In this document: one piece after another, positions 6,987-15,720 of the stretch
Layout: the number at the start of each line of letters is the position of its first letter
Numbering within the stretch: the stretch's first letter is position 1
Source: Minisyncoccota bacterium
Lineage (GTDB): Bacteria > Verrucomicrobiota > Lentisphaeria > Oligosphaerales > MVZH01
NCBI GenBank assembly: GCA_021734725.1
Contig: JAIPIM010000033.1
Location: 1-19,323, forward strand
DNA length: 19,323 nt
Direction: 5' to 3'
Notes under the pieces: model-generated
The model's database searches: none
What the model saw: the letters and a program-made list of their open reading frames with translations, nothing else
What the model was told of the DNA's origin: nothing
Made by a program: the position numbers and the translations under genes

Positions 6987-8474
6987 ATGAAAACATCGGT
7001 TGCACGAAGTTGTATAGCACTGGTCATCAGCCTGGGGGTTGCCTGTCTGCAGGGTTGCACAAACAGAACGGGACAAGACAAACATCACGCATCTGAGGCC
7101 CTGTCGCACCGCTATCCAGTGGAATTCGTCTTTGATTTCCCGGACAGCTGCCCACAGCAGTCCCTGGGGATGGTTGTGATTTCCAATCTGACGGCATTCG
7201 ATGCCGGCGGCAAGCCCGCCGCGCAGTCACGAGAAGGGTCGTGTTCCACCAATGTACTTGTCCGGCATGGCGATTTGCTCACTGTTCATTTCGCGATGGT
7301 ATGTGAGGCTGAGGAAGAAGGAAATGAGAAGGATATGGAGGCTGCCTTCGCGTTCCAGTATTTTCGCACCGACGGGGACCCGGTGCGCGTGCAGATCGAT
7401 AAGGCGGGAAGATCGACGGTGTCGGGCAAGTCCTGGGTGATGTGCAACCCGGACCATTTTGCCCGGGATATCGAGGCGTTGCCGTCGAAGGATGCCAAAT
7501 CCCTTCGCACGCTGCTCTTCTTGTCGGATGAAATGGAAAACTGGCGGCGGACCGCGGCGAAGCTCTCGGACTGCAGCCCGGATGCCTTTCTGATAACCGA
7601 CGTCACGGGCGATGAACTGAAGGAGTTGCTGGGCACTGTAAAATGCAGGAAGCTATATGTCCCCGAAATCACTTCAGAGACACTGCGGATACTGACGGGA
7701 AGCGATACCGAAGTGCTGGTTTGCAATGAACTGTCAACGTCGGACCTTACGGCGCTTGGACAGTTGCCGCGTCTTCGTGAATTCTTGGTCGGAGAAGTGA
7801 CAATAGAAAGTGACGGCCCCCCAACCATCCGGTTGCCTGAAAACAACCTTCCTTTGACCGGACTCGCTTTGGGGCAGACCGCTGAACACAAATCGTTTGC
7901 AGTTGAAAACCTGTGTTCCATCAGACAACTCAGGGAACTCATTATCCCCGGGGACGTGCTGCCGGACGTAGATGTTAACAAAGCGTTCCCGGAACTGCAG
8001 TCGCTGTACACTCAGGTGTCGTCGCTCAAGGTGCTTCCGAGTAATCTGCGGACGTTGGGATTTGCCAATGACGAAGGCATCACTCCGGACCTGCTGGCCA
8101 GCGTCGTATCCAGGAATCCCGACCTGGTTCATATTGAATTAATTGCATCGACAGAACTGGGTGACCTGAATGCCCTCAAACGGCTTCCGCGACTGCGACA
8201 CGTAATCTGCGATGCGGACAGCGATGCGGAAGCGGCCGTGAAGACGCTGACAACGCTTGACCAACTGACCTACCTGGGGCTGCAGGCCGACGTGCTGGAG
8301 AAAGAGGAGGTCGCCGCGGCACTGCGAGAGAACCTTCCGAATTGCCGGATCGCCGCCTATGACGGCTTCTGTATGGGCTCCGGACGGATACTGCTGCTGT
8401 TCCCTTTCGTCATCTTCGCCGGTATCCTGTTCCGTGCCTTCCGCTGTTACACGGGCACGGCTGTTAACGCATGA
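6987..8474 (+). CDS. leucine-rich-repeat-like lipoprotein with C-terminal TM
   Basis: A 495-residue protein. I place the start at 6987, not at the in-frame ATG at 6906, because it gives a clean lipoprotein signal: basic N-terminus, hydrophobic core (residues 9-20), lipobox LQGC with C24. A GGGAAG motif lies upstream. After a beta-rich N-terminal domain (about 40-150), residues about 180-450 show irregular leucine-rich repeats (for example LRELIIPGDVL, LRTLGFANDEG, LTYLGLQADVL) of the kind used for protein binding. Residues about 467-486 form a hydrophobic helix close to the C-terminus. With both a lipid anchor and this helix, it probably sits at the inner membrane facing the periplasm. Its stop overlaps the next start (ATGA), so it is coupled to the CPBP protease. 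Function unknown; a substrate adaptor or sensor is possible. Confidence 0.75.
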   Translation: MKTSVARSCIALVISLGVACLQGCTNRTGQDKHHASEALSHRYPVEFVFDFPDSCPQQSLGMVVISNLTAFDAGGKPAAQSREGSCSTNVLVRHGDLLTVHFAMVCEAEEEGNEKDMEAAFAFQYFRTDGDPVRVQIDKAGRSTVSGKSWVMCNPDHFARDIEALPSKDAKSLRTLLFLSDEMENWRRTAAKLSDCSPDAFLITDVTGDELKELLGTVKCRKLYVPEITSETLRILTGSDTEVLVCNELSTSDLTALGQLPRLREFLVGEVTIESDGPPTIRLPENNLPLTGLALGQTAEHKSFAVENLCSIRQLRELIIPGDVLPDVDVNKAFPELQSLYTQVSSLKVLPSNLRTLGFANDEGITPDLLASVVSRNPDLVHIELIASTELGDLNALKRLPRLRHVICDADSDAEAAVKTLTTLDQLTYLGLQADVLEKEEVAAALRENLPNCRIAAYDGFCMGSGRILLLFPFVIFAGILFRAFRCYTGTAVNA

Positions 8475-9133
8475 GCTTACCAGCCGGCACACTCGCGGGA
8501 GATCTCATACGCGACCGCCTGAAAGTTATGGCAGTCGTGGCGGGGATGGTGCTGTTTGCCCTCCTTTGCCACGAGAAAAGGTGGCCGCAATCGCTATCCT
8601 TGATGTCGCTTGCGGCCGTTGCGGCGGTGTTGGGGAGCGACCTGAAGGGAGGCGCGGAGACAATCCGCGCATTGGGACTCTCTCTGACCCGCCGGCGAGC
8701 GTACTGGCTGGCCGTCGGATGCATAGGCGGGGTGGGCTTCGCGGTAGTATGCCGAACAGCATACCACACCGCGCCTTTACCTGACAGAATTACCGCGTTT
8801 GCTCTCGTCGCCGCAACCATCGGCAGCACGGAAGAGTTGCTCTTTCGCGGGTGGCTGCAGGGGCGTTTGCTTCGTTGGCGGAGGCCGCTGACAGCCGCCA
8901 TTCTTGCGGCGGCGGCACATGCCGCCTACAAGTGTGCCCTGTTTATCCGGCCCGCTCCCGCGACAAGCACGACATTCCTGGTGCTTGCAAGTGGGACATT
9001 GATTGTCGGAACCGGTATCGGGCTCATGCGCAATGCCAGCCGTTCCGTGTGGCCCTGTATCCTCGGACATGCAGTGTTCGATGTGCTGGTCTACGGAGCA
9101 TTCACACGTGCTCCCTGGTGGGTCTGGAACTGA
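8471..9133 (+). CDS. CPBP-family intramembrane glutamic protease
   Basis: A 220-residue polytopic membrane protein of the CPBP (CAAX protease and bacteriocin-processing, Rce1-like, 'Abi') family. The motifs are EELLFRG with E121, E122 and R126, a second-motif histidine H150 in an Ala-rich helix, and HAVFD with H200 and D204. These are the catalytic and water-binding residues of Rce1-type glutamic endopeptidases. About six hydrophobic segments surround them. The start overlaps the lipoprotein stop by four bases. Bacterial CPBP proteins serve in bacteriocin immunity, peptide maturation or regulated proteolysis; the partner suggests the LRR lipoprotein is its substrate, adaptor or inhibitor, which is inference. 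The next gene is convergent, separated by 119 bases with no strong terminator. Confidence 0.85.
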   Translation: MSLPAGTLAGDLIRDRLKVMAVVAGMVLFALLCHEKRWPQSLSLMSLAAVAAVLGSDLKGGAETIRALGLSLTRRRAYWLAVGCIGGVGFAVVCRTAYHTAPLPDRITAFALVAATIGSTEELLFRGWLQGRLLRWRRPLTAAILAAAAHAAYKCALFIRPAPATSTTFLVLASGTLIVGTGIGLMRNASRSVWPCILGHAVFDVLVYGAFTRAPWWVWN

Positions 9134-9252
9134 ACTGGTACAACGAAGAAACCAACTTGGGGAACATCGGTCAGTAATGGCGGTTCCCTACTGATATGGT
9201 AGATACATGCCAGAAAGACACATAGACTTAGACACTGACCGAAAGCGAACCG

Positions 9253-9984
9253 CTAATCCTCATTGTTCTTTGACTGTTTCTCCCGAAGCTCACGGGCCTT
9301 AGCGCGTAATTGTTCGGCTTCTTCTTCGGTGACTTTTAAGTAGAGCATGGAATGCTTTGCGTCGTATTTATAATTTCGTTGCGGCGAAATTCCAAAGATC
9401 AACTGGAGTGCTGCCGTGATCGTCTCGTGCTGTCGCTTTAGAGCCTCTCTCTTTTGCCCCGTATTGGACTCAGCGCCATCATCTTTATCGGCCGCTTTCT
9501 CTTCCTGCTTGTCAATCTGCTGCTGAAGCGACTCCTGGGTCTTGACAGCACGAAAAAATATTCCCTCCAAGTTACCGACTTTGGCATAAACAGTGGCTTT
9601 TACCGGATTGTACTCGAGTTCGTAAGGACGCCCCGGGCTGAAGAGAATATCAAAAGCAATGTTCAAAATTCGGAGATCCTTCTGCGTCTCCTTGAGCTGT
9701 TCCAATAATTTCTGCTTCCGCTTTTCACCTTCCTCTTGCCTTAACTGCTGTTGCAGTTGGCCGCTTTTCAACGCCAACAGCTTACGCCTCGTGGAGGCTC
9801 GCTTGAAAGACTGCTCAAGTGTGCTGAGGCGCAACAGCATTTTTTCTTCTGATTGATCGCCTGCAATTCCCTCATCTGCTTGCACTTTCTCGTCCGTAGC
9901 GGCAAACAAAACCGCATTAAGAAGACAGGCAACGGCAACAAACACCAAATATCGAGCAATTACATCCATACCACGGTGACTCAT
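9253..9984 (-). CDS. exported coiled-coil protein with internal duplication
   Basis: A 243-residue protein of no recognised family and the last gene of the Tad-type operon. I choose the ATG at 9984 because GGGAGG lies just upstream and a signal peptide follows (hydrophobic residues 10-28, likely cut after A29). An upstream in-frame start would add 20 residues. Residues about 45-105 and 145-190 are Lys/Glu/Gln-rich helices, probably coiled coils. Two copies of a short module, at about 105-140 and 188-222, share a helix with an IF or LF pair, a Tyr-x-Tyr element and a Y-x-KV strand. The tail is again a charged helix. A periplasmic structural role around the pilus machine is inferred from position only. 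Confidence 0.7.
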   Translation of the reverse strand: MSHRGMDVIARYLVFVAVACLLNAVLFAATDEKVQADEGIAGDQSEEKMLLRLSTLEQSFKRASTRRKLLALKSGQLQQQLRQEEGEKRKQKLLEQLKETQKDLRILNIAFDILFSPGRPYELEYNPVKATVYAKVGNLEGIFFRAVKTQESLQQQIDKQEEKAADKDDGAESNTGQKREALKRQHETITAALQLIFGISPQRNYKYDAKHSMLYLKVTEEEAEQLRAKARELREKQSKNNED

Positions 9985-10765
9985 ACACACCTCCCTCAAA
10001 AAAGTTATAGCTACGCTCTCTCTGCAACCACTTTCGGTAACCAATACGATAAACGGTCATCCCGAAACTATATTGTAACAAAATGGGCGGAGATTGCAAC
10101 TCCACACTACGATGTTCAACAGGCATAGCATCAAACACGCCATTTATTCGCGCATCAGGTCCCAAGCCTTTCAACACATCGACTACATGGACGTCAGCCG
10201 GTGCGTCATTGTGCTGGTCACCTGCGACCGCGATCGTCGTGCGAACGGGTGGGTTCGCAGGATGCTTACGCGCAGCTGGCGGGGATGGCGGGTAAAAGCC
10301 CGAACTCGGCTCTACGTCCGTTTGCTCCTCGGCTTTGTGCCTTATGCCGGCAGATATGTAGCCAGCAGCGATGCCGCCAATTAAGGCGACGAGGAGAATA
10401 ACTCCCAAGGCAACCATCCCATTTCTTTGCAGGTACCCTGTGTTACCTTCAGCTTGAATCAGGAAAGAGGGCTTGACAGGCGCTGGTTCATGGCAATGAC
10501 CCCGAGATTCCAGCATTCTACGAGCCGCTTCAACTCCCTCAGCCGAATGTGTGTTTTTCTTCCGCTCTTTCCATATATTTTCAAGTTCGGCGGTATCCTT
10601 CTGTTCCAAGTTTTCCATGATCTTAGCAATTAGCTTTTCGTCTCTGGGGTCTCGGACATTTCTTGCACCACCAGTCTTACGCTTCATTTTACGAATCAGA
10701 TAGAAAAAGCCAAGCAAGCTCATCGTAATCCAAAACAATCCGTCTAAAAACTCATTTTGCAACAT
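9917..10765 (-). CDS. two-TM protein of the Tad-type operon
   Basis: About 282 residues from the ATG at 10765, which has AAGGA nine bases upstream. The ATG at 10783 and the TTG at 10810 are in frame but have poorly placed ribosome binding sites. From 10765, hydrophobic helices lie at about residues 8-25 and 116-138. Between them is a cytoplasmic helical segment (DTAELENIWKERKKN, then a VEAARRMLESRG motif) of a type common in small membrane-associated proteins of these phyla. A Pro-rich periplasmic linker leads to a small C-terminal domain. The last 23 codons overlap the ribosome binding site and signal peptide of the next gene in another frame, a long overlap (68 bases) implying coupling or recent extension. 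No family recognised. Confidence 0.65.
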   Translation of the reverse strand: MLQNEFLDGLFWITMSLLGFFYLIRKMKRKTGGARNVRDPRDEKLIAKIMENLEQKDTAELENIWKERKKNTHSAEGVEAARRMLESRGHCHEPAPVKPSFLIQAEGNTGYLQRNGMVALGVILLVALIGGIAAGYISAGIRHKAEEQTDVEPSSGFYPPSPPAARKHPANPPVRTTIAVAGDQHNDAPADVHVVDVLKGLGPDARINGVFDAMPVEHRSVELQSPPILLQYSFGMTVYRIGYRKWLQRERSYNFFEGGVYESPWYGCNCSIFGVCCRCLSS

Positions 10766-10863
10766 TTGTTCGTTTCCTTCCATTCTTCCCGCACCTTGTC
10801 TGCTAACCAAAACAGACCACGGAACAGAAGAAACACCAGGTCAGCAGTGCCAACAAAAGCGGC

Positions 10864-11034
10864 CTACTCGAAGCCGGTCGAGGCAATGCATTCCCACTGA
10901 GACGCAAACTCCCGTGAAGCATGCGGGTAGACTAACAATCGAAAGTATCGATCCGTCGCAGGTTCCCAGGTTACAGCAACGACCAGTGCGCCCACCAGAA
11001 GAAGCAAAGACCCAATTTTAACTGTTCGGCTCAC
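10864..11034 (-). CDS. 56-residue signal-anchor protein
   Basis: A short frame starting with GTG that overlaps the stop of the large FHA gene in a GTGA arrangement. It encodes 56 residues. SRTVKIG is followed by a hydrophobic helix (about residues 9-22, rich in Leu, Val and Ala) and then a periplasmic tail of about 33 residues (WEPATDRYFRLLVYPH and onwards). The overlap, the clear signal-anchor pattern and the position in a tight operon argue it is real. It fills what would otherwise be the largest gap between the FHA genes and the two-TM gene. Small single-span proteins are common in secretion operons. Function unknown. Confidence 0.6.
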   Translation of the reverse strand: MSRTVKIGSLLLLVGALVVAVTWEPATDRYFRLLVYPHASREFASQWECIASTGFE

Positions 11035-13085
11035 TTCTCTGCAAGCTCATCCTGCGCCCAATTATAGAAGCGCGAGTCGGTCATCGCAGTATCTCTGATC
11101 TGCACGAGCAAGTCATGCATAGTATCAAAGTCTTCCCTGTCCTCTGCCCGACGGTATTCGCCGTACAGCCGATCACACTGCTCGCGAAGAATTCGTAAGA
11201 TCTCATCCTGTTTACTTTCCAGCTGTTTAAGTGCAGGACGGATATTTGTCACAGGGGCTACCGCACGACCATACTTAAGCAAATCTTCCAACTGCGCTAC
11301 GCCTGTTCGATTCTCCGGTATCTGTGAATTTTCCACCACTACGCGAAAATGTTCATCCAGTTCTTTGCTGTAATCCTTAATAATTCTTTGTAAAAACGCG
11401 TGGTTCCCATCACTTGTCAGGTCCCTAAGCCCATCAACCAATTTCTCCGTCCTTGCTATGTCAGATTTCTTCGAGCCCCAATGTGCATGAAGGTCTTTCA
11501 GCTCAATATAAAACTGGAGCTGCCGAGCTAAAGGTTTCAGGTCGGGAACCGGGGGAGCATCCTCCATTTTCGGGAATAGACCACGTACACCCGCGAACAA
11601 TTTGTCCAGCGTCTCGCGTTCAGCTCTAGCCTTCTCCAGTTTCTTTTCAGCGTCATCCAGCACTGGCCTGTTCCTAACATCATCGACAAACGTCTGTGCG
11701 AAAACTATTCGTATGACGAAATCTTCCAACCCGCGTATCGGTTCAAAATACTGTCCGTCCTTCCTCTTTAATCCGTCAAGTGACGGTGCATCACTTTCCA
11801 AAAACTCCCTCACTTTCTGCCACTCATGAGCTAAAGTCAGCGCCCCAAGCCTGCGTAAAGTCTCTAACGATTCGACACGTTCTCTGAGTTCTGCTACCCG
11901 CGCCATGTAACGCTTCAAATAGTGACGCTCCCGCGGGATAGACAGTTCGTAAGCGTACGGATTTTCCGTAAGAGCAGTCTTAAAATCTATCCACAGACTG
12001 TCGACCTCTTTTTTCGAGGTCTTGAGTGCTTGTTGCGCGTCACCCCAATACTTGTGCCGTCGCTGGAGCAACTCAACGGTTAGTCCACTATCTTTAGGGA
12101 GAAACCTACGAATAGGATTCCCCGTCAACTTCGCGCCAATATCCCGCAAAGAATCGATGGCTCCCTGTTCAGCTTCAAGAAGTTCGTGCGCACTTTCGGG
12201 CCATTTGGACCGCGACAGAATACGTTGTGCTTTCCCGTAATTTCCACTTTTCATGAATGCCACGAAGGAATCAATACTTTTGGCAGGAGCTGCAACCGAC
12301 ATGGAGCCCGGGGGTTCTTCTGCTTCACGTTTTTCTGCACTTCCAGGCCCCAACAATGCAAAAGAGAATCCGCCCAGTAGGGCCAGGGCCAGAAGAATAA
12401 TAACGGGAGTTCTTCGCCGTTTAGGTCGGAAGGGGTTTGATTGACGTTCGTAACGTTTCAGATGAGATTCACTGACAATACGAGCGGGCGTATATCCAAG
12501 GGAGAACAGGCCCTCGACTGGAAGGTGCGCCTCAGCTTCAATTTTCTTTCCGTTAACGTACGTACCGTTCGAACTACCGATATCCTGGATGTGGCATTTG
12601 CCATTATTTAAGCGGATCAAAGCATGACGGGCGGAGCAAGTGCGAGAGGAAAGGCAGATTTCATTGTCTGGTGCTGTACCTACCGTATTCGTACCCTCAA
12701 AAAGTTCCGCCTTTTCGAGTTTTCCGTTTGGATTTTCCCACACCAACCAATAACCGGTACTTCCACTGTGTTCTCCAAAAACCAGGATACAGTTGCCAAA
12801 ATTTAGTCTGTCGCCCTCGCCCAAGGCAACTTTTGTCTGACGCTGACCGTCCTTGGAAATACCGCTACTGCCGGCATCCACAGCATACCACGTACCGCTT
12901 TCCTGCACGAGGGAAAAATGAATGCGGCCAACGGTCCGATCGGCCCCGTCGCTGTTTTTCAAAGAGATAACAGCCGCTGAGGAACGGCCCACGGATATTG
13001 GGCCGTGGGCCTGCAACTCCGCTAGGTCTCCACAAAATATCTCACGCCTGTCAGCATCCAATATCCTGATCTTGCCGTCAGACAT
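11031..13085 (-). CDS. membrane protein with two FHA domains
   Basis: A 684-residue protein. Two FHA domains occupy about residues 1-107 and 110-205. A basic stretch (219-225) leads to one transmembrane helix (227-247), and the remaining 430 residues, mostly helical and charged, should be periplasmic. FHA domains bind phosphothreonine peptides through a Gly-Arg, a Ser-x-x-His and an Asn. Here FHA1 has G33-R34 but lacks the Ser and Asn, and FHA2 has S151, H154 and N173 but Thr at 137 in place of Arg. Neither site is fully canonical. GGGAG lies 6 bases before the ATG. It follows another FHA gene by 38 bases. It is probably a regulatory or scaffold component of the Tad machine. Confidence 0.85.
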   Translation of the reverse strand: MSDGKIRILDADRREIFCGDLAELQAHGPISVGRSSAAVISLKNSDGADRTVGRIHFSLVQESGTWYAVDAGSSGISKDGQRQTKVALGEGDRLNFGNCILVFGEHSGSTGYWLVWENPNGKLEKAELFEGTNTVGTAPDNEICLSSRTCSARHALIRLNNGKCHIQDIGSSNGTYVNGKKIEAEAHLPVEGLFSLGYTPARIVSESHLKRYERQSNPFRPKRRRTPVIILLALALLGGFSFALLGPGSAEKREAEEPPGSMSVAAPAKSIDSFVAFMKSGNYGKAQRILSRSKWPESAHELLEAEQGAIDSLRDIGAKLTGNPIRRFLPKDSGLTVELLQRRHKYWGDAQQALKTSKKEVDSLWIDFKTALTENPYAYELSIPRERHYLKRYMARVAELRERVESLETLRRLGALTLAHEWQKVREFLESDAPSLDGLKRKDGQYFEPIRGLEDFVIRIVFAQTFVDDVRNRPVLDDAEKKLEKARAERETLDKLFAGVRGLFPKMEDAPPVPDLKPLARQLQFYIELKDLHAHWGSKKSDIARTEKLVDGLRDLTSDGNHAFLQRIIKDYSKELDEHFRVVVENSQIPENRTGVAQLEDLLKYGRAVAPVTNIRPALKQLESKQDEILRILREQCDRLYGEYRRAEDREDFDTMHDLLVQIRDTAMTDSRFYNWAQDELAEK

Positions 13086-13123
13086 TGCCGACTCCCAATA
13101 ACGTTATACCGATGGGACGCATA

Positions 13124-14782
13124 TTATCGTTCTTCTCCTTTTTGGGAAAGCTCAAAATATTTATTGCGTGCCCATTCTTTCATGGTCGCCTCTCCGAATT
13201 CAGAGGAGGCTACGGCCCCAAGTTGACGTGCGTACTGAATCGCTTTGTCATATTCGCCGAGTTGTTCGTATTGCAGCACAAGTCCCTGCAGATGATTGAG
13301 CTCTTCCTGACGTTGGTCGAGACACTTTCTGTAAGTTTGTATAAGGCGGTCAATCCAAAAGGGACTTTCACCGGAGAGAGCCACGTGACGCAGACTTTGC
13401 CGAAAGCGCTTTACTGCCGATATTACGTTATTGGTATTCTGGCGTCGCCTTTCCCACAGAGACATCCCGATATCCATGTTGTTTTTCGCAGCTTCAATAT
13501 GCTTATCCGCCTCCTCCAAAGTAGGGTTCTCTGCCATGACGGGACGTTCAAACAGAGAGTCATCATAAGGGGGATTGAACTTAATCCATTTCAATGTTTT
13601 TCTCGCGGTACCAAGGTATTGTCCCTTCTTGTCGGCCGCGATATAACAGAACTGTAAGTCATTTGTGTAAAAGAAGGTGCCGAAACCTTCGTATTGTTCC
13701 CCAAGCCTAATGTTGAATGTTAAGCCTGAATGAGCACCTACATTTTTATCTGCTTTTATGGCTGTAATCTTGACCTTGCCTGTTAAGGGTAATCCCGACC
13801 GGCTCAATACCGATTGCACCTCAGATTTTACTTTCTTTTCAGTTGCCAAAAGTGCGCAGTAACGAAATTTCTTCGACGTAAGGCCTTCAGCAATAATGAA
13901 AGCGGTGTCATCCTGGTGCTCAAAGAGGAAACCAGCTTGAGAGAATTTAGTGTCACCCCAGAATGGCGGCCTGTAAATTGTGAAATACGGGCTCTTAAAT
14001 TTCAACGGGATTTTAGCCGGATCATCCCCCTTCTTCTCAGTGCCGGTGAACAAGTAGATTACCAACAAAGCAACAATTGAAATAACTGTGGTAGCCAGAT
14101 AGACTTTCGCTCCCCCTGCTGACTCACTAAGGGGGGTATCCTCGGTCTCTGGCGGTACAACAGTGGGGTGTTCAGGTATAGCGCTATCCGTTTCCGCCGC
14201 AAAATCAAAGGTCGGATTTGTAGGTGGGCTTATGTCCACCTCCCCCGCATCCGCCTCGCCTATCTGCCCCCCCCCGGGCAGAATGGTGGGGTCAACGTCC
14301 TCTTTCTGTCCAGACGTCGTGTCATCCGTGGCGGCAGCGGTAAGGCTTGTGAGACTCTGCGTGCCAGAAAGATCAGGCGGTTGCGACGTTGATCTTTCGG
14401 AGGGTGAAGCTTCGGCACTTTCCTGTTTTCCCATGCCGGGGAGAGGCGTGTCGGGCAGAGACGTTCTCGCCGTCTGCACATCCCCGTGTTCCTCATATTC
14501 GATTATAATAGTGGAATTCCCAACGATAATCTCATCTTTGTGGGAAAGAAACACTCGGTCAGTGATCTTTTCCCCGTTCACCAAAGTTCCGTTCTTGCTA
14601 CCGCAGTCTTGGATGAAAATATTGCCTTCGCTACCGGTTTGCAGTAAGCAATGTTGACGCGAGGCCTTTCTGTCTTGGAGTGTGATGCTGCATTCCTCAT
14701 CTCGACCAATAACAATCTCCGGTTCTGTTATCGGTACACTCTCACCTTTGTGCTTGCCCTCAGTAAACCTCAACGTGATCAT
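13124..14782 (-). CDS. membrane-anchored FHA-domain protein
   Basis: A 552-residue protein. An N-terminal FHA domain (about 1-95) has every phosphothreonine-binding residue: G26-R27, S41, H44, N64 in the GSKNGT turn, and a following VNG. A Thr/Ser/Pro-rich acidic linker (about 98-222) with several Thr-Pro sites is followed by a transmembrane helix (226-246). A folded extracytoplasmic domain (about 260-405) follows, and a helical, TPR-like C-terminus (about 415-550, including LEQ/YEQLGEYDKAIQYA) ends it. It sits 43 bases after tadC and should belong to the same transcript. The likely role is to couple Ser/Thr kinase signalling to the pilus assembly platform. The linker could itself be a kinase target; that is inference. 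Confidence 0.85.
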   Translation of the reverse strand: MITLRFTEGKHKGESVPITEPEIVIGRDEECSITLQDRKASRQHCLLQTGSEGNIFIQDCGSKNGTLVNGEKITDRVFLSHKDEIIVGNSTIIIEYEEHGDVQTARTSLPDTPLPGMGKQESAEASPSERSTSQPPDLSGTQSLTSLTAAATDDTTSGQKEDVDPTILPGGGQIGEADAGEVDISPPTNPTFDFAAETDSAIPEHPTVVPPETEDTPLSESAGGAKVYLATTVISIVALLVIYLFTGTEKKGDDPAKIPLKFKSPYFTIYRPPFWGDTKFSQAGFLFEHQDDTAFIIAEGLTSKKFRYCALLATEKKVKSEVQSVLSRSGLPLTGKVKITAIKADKNVGAHSGLTFNIRLGEQYEGFGTFFYTNDLQFCYIAADKKGQYLGTARKTLKWIKFNPPYDDSLFERPVMAENPTLEEADKHIEAAKNNMDIGMSLWERRRQNTNNVISAVKRFRQSLRHVALSGESPFWIDRLIQTYRKCLDQRQEELNHLQGLVLQYEQLGEYDKAIQYARQLGAVASSEFGEATMKEWARNKYFELSQKGEER

Positions 14783-14825
14783 AAAGAAGCGTGCCTCGTT
14801 ACAGGAAAAAGTAGTCCCATATCAT

Positions 14826-15716
14826 TTAAAAAGTGCTAACTAAATCCATTATCACAGGCCCCAGCAGTACTATAAATACGCATGGGAGTATCAACACAAC
14901 CATTGGGAACGTCATTTTTACAACAGCCTTTTTTGCCTGTTCTTCAGCCGCCAACGCACGTTTCTTCCGCATTTCTGCGGCACTCTCGCGCAGTATCCTT
15001 CCCATACTACTGCCCATTTCAATACTTTGCACCATGTTCGACAAAACCCCCGAGACCTCCGGAATCTGTATCCTACTCGCCATTTCGGTCAGCCCGGATG
15101 CAGCATGCTTCCCAAGCCTCAGATGTCGCTGAAACAATTTCATCTCTTCCGAGACTGGGCCGGGGACAAAAACACGTGTCAAGTAACTAATCGCAGAACG
15201 GAAATCAAGCCCTGCTTCTACACAGATAGTCAGGACATCAAGCGCGTTCGGAAACTGCCTAAAAAATAACGCTTGACGGTCTCTGGCTTTCCCTTTCAGC
15301 TTTGCCCCCGGATAAAGATACCCAAGCACTGCGAGAAGGAGGAGACAAAGCATGCCCAACCCGCCTAACAGCCGTATTCCTCCAAGTAACCCGAACAGCG
15401 CTGGCAACGTCACGGCGAAGAAGATCTGCGCCGCCAGCACATCATAGCCGTCGGAATCTCCCCACATCCCACCGGCCTGGAGCAACTTGGCATTATATTC
15501 CTGAGCCTTTTCTTTGAGAAAGGCAAGATCGCTTGCCCGCAGCACACGTGTAACAGGGCTCACCATGGACTTAACCACAGAACCTCGTTCTGACAATTCC
15601 TCCTCCGACACAGCCTGCGCGCGCCGCAAGACCGCATACCCCAGGACACACCGATAAACAACGTAAGCGACAGCTCCTCCGATTATGATAGAGCAGAGCA
15701 AAATTACAGTATTCAT
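14826..15716 (-). CDS. tadC: Tad pilus platform protein TadC
   Basis: A 296-residue inner-membrane protein of the GspF/T2SSF family, TadC branch. The domain begins at FPNALDVLTICVEAGLDFRS (about residues 160-179) and includes the conserved EMGSSMGRILRESA and a basic region before the last membrane helix, which ends GPVIMDLV. Two or three further membrane helices lie at about 3-20 and 95-140. TadC pairs with TadB to form the platform on which the ATPase acts to assemble Flp pili. The start lies 4 bases after the tadB stop, with only a weak ribosome binding site, so translation probably depends on tadB. Length is normal for the family. Confidence 0.93.
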   Translation of the reverse strand: MNTVILLCSIIIGGAVAYVVYRCVLGYAVLRRAQAVSEEELSERGSVVKSMVSPVTRVLRASDLAFLKEKAQEYNAKLLQAGGMWGDSDGYDVLAAQIFFAVTLPALFGLLGGIRLLGGLGMLCLLLLAVLGYLYPGAKLKGKARDRQALFFRQFPNALDVLTICVEAGLDFRSAISYLTRVFVPGPVSEEMKLFQRHLRLGKHAASGLTEMASRIQIPEVSGVLSNMVQSIEMGSSMGRILRESAAEMRKKRALAAEEQAKKAVVKMTFPMVVLILPCVFIVLLGPVIMDLVSTF

Positions 15717-15720
15717 ACGC

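Noticed and set aside
6673..7020. 115-codon minus-strand frame opposite the pseudopilin remnant
   Set aside because: It overlaps the lipoprotein start on the other strand, and its Arg/Ser/Pro-rich content looks like an antisense shadow.
7286..8132. Long minus-strand frames (241 and 132 codons)
   Set aside because: Both are antisense to the lipoprotein gene and very Ser-rich, which is typical of the complement of a real coding frame.
8359..8901. Alternative frames over the CPBP gene
   Set aside because: The CPBP frame carries all catalytic motifs and the ATGA coupling; the others are Arg/Pro-rich shadows.
9169..9253. Interleaved short inverted repeats (CGGTCAGT/ACTGACCG and GCGGTT/AACCGC) between convergent genes
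   Set aside because: Stems are 6-8 bp with long spacers and no T-run; too weak to call a bidirectional terminator.
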